Shown: in pieces, positions 57,780 through 64,000 of the stretch
Layout: every line of letters begins with the position of its first letter
Numbering within the stretch: position 1 is the stretch's first letter
Translations under genes and position numbers: made by a program
From: Dyadobacter sp. NIV53
GTDB lineage: Bacteria; Bacteroidota; Bacteroidia; Cytophagales; Spirosomataceae
Assembly: GCF_019711195.1 (NCBI RefSeq)
Contig: NZ_CP081299.1
Span: 1,922,001-1,986,000 of the forward strand
Length of the DNA: 64,000 bases
Reading direction: 5' to 3'
Notes under the pieces: model-generated
The model's database searches: none
Told to the model about the DNA's origin: nothing
What the model saw: only the letters and a program-made list of their open reading frames with translations

Positions 57780-57800
57780 CCCTGGTCATTCGACCAGGGT
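57780..57800 (-). terminator. Terminator-like hairpin downstream of the small membrane protein gene
   Basis: On the minus strand AACCCTGGTC, loop GAAT, GACCAGGGTTTTA: an 8-10 pair GC-rich stem followed by TTTTA, about 140 bases after the gene ending at 57937. It probably ends the kdp-side transcription unit. Confidence 0.6.
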
Positions 57801-57936
57801 TCCAATTTATTGTACTTCTATGTCGTTCTGAACTTCGAACAGGTGTTGATATTCCCGCACCTGCTTGTTATTACGAGTATAAGTTAATTGGTTGAGTAAG
57901 AACATCATTTTCAGTTTATGGTCAGAAAAGCGTCTT

Positions 57937-58302
57937 TCATCCTGCTGCTATGCAAACTGTGCTGACAATCGTACAGGCAAAAACCACTGAAATACACAGA
58001 TTAATTATGGAAACAATTTGTGCTTTATGAAATCCGGAACTATATCGGAAAGGTGTCAGCTCTATAAAAACGGTAATCAGGGAAAAAATCAGGTAAGTAG
58101 TGACCATCAGACGAATATCTCCCCAAATCAGACTTTTATGAATTACTACTGTATCCATTCCGGCAAGGCCCTTAGTCACTTGCAGCACATCGGGTTGTAA
58201 GTGAAGCATGTACCAGGTATAAAAAATCGTCATTAAAATCACCATTAAAGAAAGCAGGTTGAGGATCTTGAGGTATGCAAGGTGTCTCTTGTAAATTTTC
58301 AT
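57937..58302 (-). CDS. Small membrane protein
   Basis: 121 residues with three hydrophobic segments (about 10-32, 62-82, 92-115) and a basic N terminus (MKIYKRHLAYLKILNLLS). Family not recognised. It starts 12 bases after the GNAT gene, so it is the last gene of that unit. No catalytic motif; a structural or regulatory inner-membrane protein is possible. Confidence 0.65.
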   Translation of the reverse strand: MKIYKRHLAYLKILNLLSLMVILMTIFYTWYMLHLQPDVLQVTKGLAGMDTVVIHKSLIWGDIRLMVTTYLIFSLITVFIELTPFRYSSGFHKAQIVSIINLCISVVFACTIVSTVCIAAG

Positions 58303-58314
58303 GGCTGATCAGGA

Positions 58315-59178
58315 TCAATAGTGATGTTCTGTTTCACATTCATTTTCTTCTTCCTGTGGCTCTTCCTGTTCCGGAACACATAGCATAGCTGTACAAAAAC
58401 AGTTTTTACAATCTTTGCTTAGCAGTGTCTGGTAGTTTACACAGCTCTTACAGCCCTGCCAGAACTGCTTTTCCCTGGTAATTTCACCGTAGGTTACCGG
58501 CTCAAACCCTAATCTGGTATTCATTTTCATCACAGCGGCACCTGTGGTAATACTGAATATTTTCGCATTCGGATAGAGTGTTCTTGATAATTCAAAGATG
58601 TGCTGCTTGACCGCTTTGGCCACCCCGCATTGCCGGTAAGCAGGTGCCACGATCAGACCCGAATTGGACACAAATTCATTGTTTTCATAGGTTTCAATGT
58701 ACGAGAAGCCTGCCCATTTGTTATCAGGTGTTACAGCAATAATCGCTTTACCTTCCAGCATTTTACGAATTACGGACAAGGGGCTTCGTTTTGAAATCCC
58801 ACAACCGCGGTTTATGGCAGAACTTTGCATTTCACCGGTGATCTGTTTGGCGAAAATCCAGTCTTCCCTATTTGCTAAACGAAGCGTTATATCGTCAATA
58901 CTTATATTAAGCATTGAGAGTGCCGGTTCTTTTGACAATTCCGGCTTTTCAATTTTATGAAGAAAAATAGTATAGAAATCGTCAGGCATAAAAAACTTCA
59001 GCCTTTTTCTTTCAGTTTCATCCCTTTTGGCAAAAAGAGAAAATGAATAAATAAAGCTTTTTTCAATGGCTGTTTTGATGATGGCATCTCCCTGGCTTAG
59101 CAATGTTTTGGCCAGGGCAAAGCATTTACGGGATAAATTCAGGTTGTAGTCTAAAACGGCTTCTAACTGAGAAATCAT
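58315..59178 (-). CDS. GNAT-family acetyltransferase with C-terminal Cys-rich tail
   Basis: 287 residues. Residues about 90-235 form a GNAT fold (LRLANREDWIFAKQITGEM, the acetyl-CoA loop SGLIVAPAYRQCGVAKAVKQ, TGAAVMKMNTRLGFEPV). A Cys-rich segment follows (FWQGCKSCVNYQTLLSKDCK then NCFCTAM), which could bind a metal or cluster, and an acidic His-rich tail. The first 80 residues are helical without a known domain. The C-x2-C...C-x2-C-x-C pattern recurs in GNAT proteins of Bacteroidota arginine loci from general knowledge, but this gene lies after a kdp-like sensor. Substrate unknown. Confidence 0.8.
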   Translation of the reverse strand: MISQLEAVLDYNLNLSRKCFALAKTLLSQGDAIIKTAIEKSFIYSFSLFAKRDETERKRLKFFMPDDFYTIFLHKIEKPELSKEPALSMLNISIDDITLRLANREDWIFAKQITGEMQSSAINRGCGISKRSPLSVIRKMLEGKAIIAVTPDNKWAGFSYIETYENNEFVSNSGLIVAPAYRQCGVAKAVKQHIFELSRTLYPNAKIFSITTGAAVMKMNTRLGFEPVTYGEITREKQFWQGCKSCVNYQTLLSKDCKNCFCTAMLCVPEQEEPQEEENECETEHHY

Positions 59179-59313
59179 GGTTTAAATATTTTTTTATCTG
59201 AACGGATATATGCCAAACCTGTTCCCAAACTGCACCTTTCGAAAGATAAAATTATAACCAGCTGACTATGTGATAATTAAACAGATAAAATTTTTTTTAG
59301 GGATTACCCTACT

Positions 59314-59342
59314 ACAAAAATCGCCTATCAAATTGATAGGCG
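59314..59342 (-). terminator. Intrinsic terminator after the histidine kinase
   Basis: On the minus strand CGCCTATC, loop AATTT, GATAGGCG, then ATTTTTGT. An 8-pair GC-rich stem with T-run 25-50 bases past the kinase stop (59367). It separates the kinase from the GNAT gene. Confidence 0.75.
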
Positions 59343-59366
59343 TTATCATTATGGAAGGTGGTAAGA

Positions 59367-61097
59367 TTATGATTTTGCGAGCTCAAAAAAGAAAGTACTT
59401 CCCATACCAATCTCACTGTTGACTCCAATGTGCCCACCCTGGGCTTCAATAAATTCCTTGCTGATTGCCAGTCCAAGTCCGGTACCACTTTTTGCGCTTC
59501 CAGGTACCTGAAAATACCGGTTAAAGATCTTGGCCCGGTACCGGCTGTCAATTCCCTGGCCATCGTCTTTTACAGAAAACTGCACCCCGTTTTCATGTTG
59601 TTTTATCCGGATTTGGATCTGTCCTGACGGCTGTGAATACCGGATTGCATTGGTGAGAAAATTAATGAGAACCCAGGCTGTTTTTTCCGTATCTGCTTTC
59701 ACGTCCGGAAGATCCTCTGCTTTATCGATATAGAGCCCGATCTGTTTTTGTTCGGCCTGGACTTTCACCGCTTCCAGTGCATATTCAAGGATCTGCTCAG
59801 GTCTCGACAGTTGAATATTGAGCTGGATATTGCCTGTTTCCACTTGTGACATATTAAGCAGTTCGCCCGTTATTTTCAAAAGGCGGTCGCTGTCTTCCCT
59901 GATGCTTTCAATCAGCTGCTGCTGCTCTGTGTTGATATGCCCCGTATTCTGGTTTTCCAGCAGCAGAAGACTCATTTTGATCGACGATATCGGTGTTTTA
60001 AGCTCATGGGAAACCGTGGCAATAAAATTGGTTTTAGCAAAATCCAGTTCTTTGAACGGCGTAATATTTTTAAGTATGATCACATGGCCGATCAGTCTTT
60101 GTTCCCGCTCTCCGGTCGGCTTAATGGTGATACTGACTACTTCTTTCTCAAAATAACTTTCCTTGTTGTCGGCATAAATTTTAAGCGGGACTGGCGGCAA
60201 GCTGTCTGCTTTTTCAGTTTGGGCCAGATCATTGACCAGGGAACGCAGCAAATCATTATTCAAGGCAACTTCTGCAGCAGACTTGCCGATGATTTCGTCA
60301 GGTCCGAGCCCGGAAATTTTTAGCGCCTCGTTGTTAATAAAAAGGACAATCTTGTTTTCATCCAGGCCAATCACGGGCTCGTGCATGTTGTTGATCAGTG
60401 TTTCCGTCCGCATTTTCTCAACGAGTATTTTGGAAAGATTGCTGCTGTTGTATTCCTCTAACTTTTCGGCCATGGTATTAAAGGAATTGGCAAGTTCTCC
60501 AAACTCATTTTTGCCGCGGTAATAAACCCGCTGCGAATAGTTTTTGGCTGCAATTTCCCTGATGCTGTCGGTAAGCTCCCTGACTGGATTGGCGATGTTG
60601 CCCGGCAGATTGACAAACAGTGTCATTCCTAACAGAAAACAAAGAGTACTGGCTATCACGATCCACTGGTTCGCTGTTTCAGCAGTGTTTTCTGCAATAC
60701 GACTTTTACGCTGGATGGCCGTCATATTCAGCTCCATGATCCGGGAAATATCCTTAATAATTATCAGGTGCAGGTTTACATCCTTGGGATTTTCTTTTAG
60801 CCGGGCCAGTTGCCTGCTGATCTGCCCGGTCGCCTCGCCTTCACCGGGCTCTGTAATATTCTTTTTTTGCAGGTCCAAATTCTTTTCAAAATCATCAAAA
60901 CCTGACTGTTTTTGTCGTATAACATCCAGGGCGGCAATCATGTTTTTACAATATTGCAGTGTGTTATAATTATCGGTCAGAATGTTTTTGGTGTCATTCC
61001 TGAGTGCATTGATACTGCTGACCCCCACCGCTGAAAGTATCAGGATCATCAGAAATAAAAGGCCAATGCCCAGTCTTAGTTTGGTTTTAATTTTCAT
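59367..61097 (-). CDS. HAMP/PAS sensor histidine kinase (KdpD C-terminal partner)
   Basis: 576 residues from MKIKTKLRLGIGLLFLMILI; the frame is open 35 codons further up, but that part is a duplicated end of the KdpD gene (ALNVFNQLLAKLFVSEI) and is not coding. Domains: membrane segment, periplasmic helical sensor (about 35-165), second membrane segment, HAMP (about 190-250; NPVRELTDSIREIAAKNYSQ), PAS (about 265-345), HisKA with phosphorylated His (ATVSHELKTPISSIKMSLLL) and HATPase (NFLTNAIRYSQPSG, DDGQGID, GTGLGLAISKEFIEAQGG). In Bacteroidota KdpD is often split, with a separate kinase; this gene is the natural partner of 61704-62834 for potassium-dependent signalling. Confidence 0.9.
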   Translation of the reverse strand: MKIKTKLRLGIGLLFLMILILSAVGVSSINALRNDTKNILTDNYNTLQYCKNMIAALDVIRQKQSGFDDFEKNLDLQKKNITEPGEGEATGQISRQLARLKENPKDVNLHLIIIKDISRIMELNMTAIQRKSRIAENTAETANQWIVIASTLCFLLGMTLFVNLPGNIANPVRELTDSIREIAAKNYSQRVYYRGKNEFGELANSFNTMAEKLEEYNSSNLSKILVEKMRTETLINNMHEPVIGLDENKIVLFINNEALKISGLGPDEIIGKSAAEVALNNDLLRSLVNDLAQTEKADSLPPVPLKIYADNKESYFEKEVVSITIKPTGEREQRLIGHVIILKNITPFKELDFAKTNFIATVSHELKTPISSIKMSLLLLENQNTGHINTEQQQLIESIREDSDRLLKITGELLNMSQVETGNIQLNIQLSRPEQILEYALEAVKVQAEQKQIGLYIDKAEDLPDVKADTEKTAWVLINFLTNAIRYSQPSGQIQIRIKQHENGVQFSVKDDGQGIDSRYRAKIFNRYFQVPGSAKSGTGLGLAISKEFIEAQGGHIGVNSEIGMGSTFFFELAKS

Positions 61098-61155
61098 CAG
61101 GATAGAATTACCAGAAATTGGAATTTCAGAAACAAAAAGTTTTGCAAGAAGCTGG

Positions 61156-61704
61156 TTAAATACGTTTAATGCTGGAAGGATCCCGGACAGGTTCAGGTAC
61201 AATATTACCCGGCAAGTTGATAAACAATGTCATTCCCAAAAGAAGGCATAGCGTACTGGCAATTACGATCCACTGGTTGGCTTTTTCTGCGGTACTTCTT
61301 GCAATATCACTTTTGTGCTTAATCGCAGCCATATTCAGCTCCATAATCTTTGAAATGTCTTTCCGGATTAAAAGATGCTGATTTATATCATGCTGATTTA
61401 TTTTTAAAGCAGGCACCAGGCTGCTGATATGTTCAGTAGCCAGTCCTTCACCAGGCTCTGTAATATTCTTTTTTTGCAGGTCCAGGTTCTTTTCTAAATC
61501 ATCAAAACCGCTTTGTTTTTGCTGTATAGCATCCAAAGCAGCAATCATGTTTTTGCAGTATTCGAGTGTATTATAGTTGTCAGCCAGAATATTTTCGGTA
61601 TCACTGCTGAGTGCATTCATATTACAGACACCCACCGCTGAAAGCACCAGGATCATGATAAATAAAAGGCCGATGCCGAGTCTTAGTTTGGTTTTAATTT
61701 TCAT
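61156..61704 (-). CDS. Truncated duplicate of the histidine kinase sensor domain
   Basis: 182 residues matching the first 180 of the kinase at 59367-61097 closely: MKIKTKLRLGIGLLFIMILV, NYNTLEYCKNMIAALDAIQQ, LEKNLDLQKKNITEPGEG and the second membrane segment TLCLLLGMTLFINLPGNI. It ends in a short altered tail (VPEPVRDPSSIKRI) where HAMP should begin. Its ATG overlaps the KdpD stop by one base (TGATG), so it is translated. It came from a tandem duplication of about 607 bases. It has two membrane helices and the full sensor loop but no kinase part; it may be inert or act as a partner or dominant-negative subunit. Confidence 0.8.
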   Translation of the reverse strand: MKIKTKLRLGIGLLFIMILVLSAVGVCNMNALSSDTENILADNYNTLEYCKNMIAALDAIQQKQSGFDDLEKNLDLQKKNITEPGEGLATEHISSLVPALKINQHDINQHLLIRKDISKIMELNMAAIKHKSDIARSTAEKANQWIVIASTLCLLLGMTLFINLPGNIVPEPVRDPSSIKRI

Positions 61705-62834
61705 CAGGATAGGATGACTAAGTCAATTTCAGAAATAGAAAGTTTTTTAAGCAATTGGTTAAATACGTTGGTAGCAAGTATGACCCTGAACAAGTTCATG
61801 TGCGGCTTTCCAATGCAAATTGTAGTAATATGCCTTTGCTCTGCCACCTCCATTATCACCTTTGAAACATGCGGGCTTTCTACCCGGATGATCTCACCAC
61901 CCAGTTCAGTCGCCAGCTTGAAGTTATTGATCAGATGCCGCTGTTTGTCCAGGGCAATTTTATCTTTGTTCTCGCTGGGTGTCTGCACATACAAAAGGAT
62001 CCAGGGACTGTTATAGTAACTGGCCAGACGTGCTGTTTTACGGATCACATTTTTAGCCGTTACTGCATTACTGCTGATGCAGGCCATAAACCGGTTAGGT
62101 TTCAAAGCCGTAAGCCCACGCGACGATATCTGGGTTTCCACCTTCCGCACCACCTGGCTGGCCACTTCTTTTAGAGCCAGTTCGCGCAGCTGCAGTATAT
62201 TATTGGATGTAAAAAAATTGCCAAGTGCGGTCGGTACTTTTTCCGGCGCATAAATTTTGCCATCTTTCAGACGGGTGATCAGCTCGTCTGCTGTCAGGTC
62301 AATATTTACTACTTCGTCAGCAGCTGCCAGTACACTGTCCGGTATCCGCTCCTTGACTTCAACACCGGTGATATCCTTTACTTCTTCATTCAGACTTTCA
62401 ATATGCTGGATATTTACAGCGCTGATCACATTGATACCTGCATCCAGGATTTCCATTACATCCTGCCAGCGTTTGTCATTTTTGCTTCCTTCAATGTTGG
62501 TGTGCGCCAGTTCGTCAATAATGACAATTTCAGGCCGTAAACTGATCACGGCCTGAATATCAAGTTCTTCCAACTCCTTTCCTTTGTAAAACAGTTTCCT
62601 GCGGGGTATCACCGGCAGGCCTTCCAGCAGATCGTGCGTTTCCTTTCTGTTATGGGTCTCAATGTAGCCGATCTTGACATCAATACCATTCCGCATCAGT
62701 GTATGCGCTTCCTGCAGCATCCGGTAAGTTTTGCCCACACCAGCGCTCATACCGATGTAGATTTTAAACTTGCCCCTGCGGGACTGCTGGATCAGATCCA
62801 GAAAATGTTTTACGTGGTTTTCCTTTTCAGTCAT
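61704..62834 (-). CDS. kdpD: KdpD N-terminal sensor with USP domain
   Basis: 376 residues, the cytosolic KdpD part: Walker A at residues 28-36 (GMSAGVGKT), IGYIETHNRKETHDLLEGLP, Walker B-like VIIDELAHTNIEGSKNDKRW and VNIQHIESLNEEVKDITGVE. A USP-like domain covers about 245-376 (FMACISSNAVTAKNVIRKTA, HITTICIGKPHM). The transmembrane, GAF and kinase parts of full-length KdpD are absent, as in the split versions known in Bacteroidota. It senses K+ limitation with a separate kinase. TAG of the porin gene directly abuts its ATG. Confidence 0.93.
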   Translation of the reverse strand: MTEKENHVKHFLDLIQQSRRGKFKIYIGMSAGVGKTYRMLQEAHTLMRNGIDVKIGYIETHNRKETHDLLEGLPVIPRRKLFYKGKELEELDIQAVISLRPEIVIIDELAHTNIEGSKNDKRWQDVMEILDAGINVISAVNIQHIESLNEEVKDITGVEVKERIPDSVLAAADEVVNIDLTADELITRLKDGKIYAPEKVPTALGNFFTSNNILQLRELALKEVASQVVRKVETQISSRGLTALKPNRFMACISSNAVTAKNVIRKTARLASYYNSPWILLYVQTPSENKDKIALDKQRHLINNFKLATELGGEIIRVESPHVSKVIMEVAEQRHITTICIGKPHMNLFRVILATNVFNQLLKKLSISEIDLVILS

Positions 62835-63917
62835 CTAAAATGATAATGCAATGGATGTGGTTAAAAAGTAATTCTGGCTTTTGGCCGAATCGTCATGGGT
62901 GAAAATTGCGTCTTTACTGTGGAAGCCTTTTGCTTCAACACGCCAAACGACATTCTCTACGGGCAGGTAATCAAAATTCAGCGAGTATCCAAACGTTTTA
63001 AAACCGTTAGGCGTACCCGTGCTGATGACTACACCGCTTTTATCTGCATAATATTCTCCTCTTGCTGCAATACGGATTTTTTCAGTTGGTGCAAAACTGG
63101 CAATCAGCACAGGTGTATACCAGGTATTGCTACCGCTGCTGCCTTCGGCTTTCTTTTCAGATCCAAAATCAAATCCGGCTGTCAGGCCAAATTTTTGCGT
63201 TAACTGGAATATGCCATAGACATTATGAAAATAACGCATTTGTTTTAAACTATCCGGTTTGTCGTTACCGATAAATGTGCTGTAATTTAAGGTTGTTGTG
63301 CCAGTTGGTTTATAGGTAATCTGCGTACCAAAACCAGGAGTTGAATTGCCATCCACTCTCTGGATTCTTTGCCAGCCATTCAGATACATGGCTGAAAGAT
63401 ATAGCTTCTCGTCTTTGCTTGTAAAGCCCAGTTTGACGCCCGATTCAAAGTAAGGTGAATTCTCTGCCAAAAGGCTCCGGCTTAATGTCCAGTTGTCTTT
63501 TCCAATGGCACTTTCAAAACCAATATGCGAAGGCATGATCCCGGCATCAAGCCAAATATTGGTTTTTTGTGAGAGTTTCACACCGATATTAGCTTCATAA
63601 ATATTCTTTAAAACACCAGGCTCTGCACTGTAATTGGCATTCATGTAGGTTCCTGCTGCAAGAGACACGTTAGCCCTGACGCGGTCTGCGGAATAATTGG
63701 CCCTGATAAAAGCCAGGTTCAGATTCACTTCATTTGCCCGGTTGAAATTGTACAAAAAACCAGGTATTGTATTGCTTCCGGGCCGGTTAAAATCATGGTT
63801 ATAATACGCTTCTACATAACCGCTGATGGCCAATGGATTTTTTGTTTGTGTTGAGTCCTGTGCAAATGTGGGTTGCAGAACTGCAAAACCTAACGCACTT
63901 AAAAGAAAATTTTTCAT
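62835..63917 (-). CDS. Outer membrane beta-barrel porin of the kdp locus
   Basis: 360 residues with a signal peptide (MKNFLLSALGFAVLQPTFAQ). Alternating strands such as NPLAISGYVEAYYNHDFNRP, FIRANYSADRVRANVSLAAG and IRIAARGEYYADKSGV end in NYFLTTSIALSF, with the terminal Phe of outer-membrane barrels. The family is the outer membrane protein commonly found between kdpC and kdpD in Bacteroidota; it may let K+ or other ions through. KdpA, B and C would be expected just outside the right edge. Confidence 0.85.
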   Translation of the reverse strand: MKNFLLSALGFAVLQPTFAQDSTQTKNPLAISGYVEAYYNHDFNRPGSNTIPGFLYNFNRANEVNLNLAFIRANYSADRVRANVSLAAGTYMNANYSAEPGVLKNIYEANIGVKLSQKTNIWLDAGIMPSHIGFESAIGKDNWTLSRSLLAENSPYFESGVKLGFTSKDEKLYLSAMYLNGWQRIQRVDGNSTPGFGTQITYKPTGTTTLNYSTFIGNDKPDSLKQMRYFHNVYGIFQLTQKFGLTAGFDFGSEKKAEGSSGSNTWYTPVLIASFAPTEKIRIAARGEYYADKSGVVISTGTPNGFKTFGYSLNFDYLPVENVVWRVEAKGFHSKDAIFTHDDSAKSQNYFLTTSIALSF

Positions 63918-63941
63918 TCGTACTGTACTGGAAAATAAAAT

Positions 63942-63994
63942 GTAACGACGCTGTTAAAGTCGCCGGCCACCGCGTCGTTACAGGTGATGGCCGG
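63942..63994. promoter_or_regulatory. Two overlapping, mutually exclusive hairpins upstream of the porin
   Basis: Stem 1: GTAACGACG (63942-63950) with CGTCGTTAC (63973-63981). Stem 2: CCGGCCA (63963-63969) with TGGCCGG (63988-63994). The arms interleave, so only one can form at a time. It is 25 bases upstream of the porin start. Could be an attenuator or only an intercistronic structure. Confidence 0.4.
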
Positions 63995-64000
63995 TCTCTT

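Noticed and set aside
1..64000. CRISPR arrays, rRNA genes and prophage
   Set aside because: No regularly spaced repeats, no conserved rRNA sequence and no phage structural genes were seen.

Overview
The window looks like chromosome of a Bacteroidota member, most likely order Cytophagales near Dyadobacter/Spirosoma. The evidence is a SusC/SusD pair, three large secreted proteins with type IX secretion (T9SS) C-terminal sorting domains, LytTR and AraC regulators, a split KdpD, AT-rich leaders without Shine-Dalgarno motifs, and roughly 40-45% GC. The genus is inference; no rRNA or tRNA gene was found.

Layout. (1) 1-12.6 kb is a catabolic/redox block: an NTF2-like fragment, an aldo/keto reductase, a cytochrome c-sugar dehydrogenase fusion, a type-B carboxylesterase, several alpha/beta hydrolases, an NmrA-like reductase, a carboxymuconolactone decarboxylase-like protein and a cupin lipoprotein, with two paralogous AraC regulators in the middle. 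A nearly identical ~36 bp two-part motif lies upstream of three of these genes and looks like a shared AraC operator. (2) 12.6-17.8 kb holds a GH78 alpha-L-rhamnosidase and a second carboxylesterase, divergent from a LysR regulator with a clear T-N11-A dyad between them. (3) 18.5-21.5 kb is a scar region: an IS3 element, a truncated TIR-domain gene abutting another IS3 remnant, and a decayed copy of a lipoprotein gene whose intact copy is at 39.4 kb. (4) 22.0-27.0 kb is a tight five-gene glycosyltransferase operon whose genes overlap by 1-8 bases. (5) 27.7-34.0 kb has SusC, SusD and an AmpG-like MFS transporter; the natural SusC start codon is out of frame by one base in an A8 tract. (6) 34-43 kb is gene-poor, with a secreted leucine-rich-repeat protein, small lipoproteins, a membrane esterase interrupted by an amber codon, and remnants of NTF2-like, resolvase and LytTR genes. 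(7) 43.1-54.3 kb has an ELWxxDGT/malectin/DNRLRE protein, an (alpha/alpha)6 glycosidase and a very large sugar-dehydrogenase-like T9SS protein whose sorting domain is out of frame after an A7 tract. (8) 54.4-57.7 kb has NTF2-like proteins (one disrupted by an IS1182-type remnant), an NmrA-like reductase, a Crp/Fnr regulator with a perfect TGTGA-N6-TCACA site, and a dead VapBC pair. (9) 57.9-64 kb is the downstream part of a kdp-type locus on the minus strand: a porin, an N-terminal KdpD sensor, a truncated duplicate and a full-length HAMP/PAS histidine kinase, a Cys-rich GNAT protein and a small membrane protein.

How the genes may work together. The first 17 kb reads as uptake-independent processing of esterified or glycosylated (perhaps plant-derived) compounds: esterases, a rhamnosidase, oxidoreductases and cupin/CMD proteins under AraC and LysR control. 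SusC/D/MFS would import a glycan or peptide product. The glycosyltransferase operon has no sugar-nucleotide, flippase or polymerase genes beside it and sits between mobile-element scars, so its product is unknown; it is the best candidate for an undescribed function. The strongest general theme is gene decay: at least nine broken genes and several IS remnants, plus three reading-frame breaks at poly-A tracts that could be sequencing error, phase variation or transcriptional slippage.
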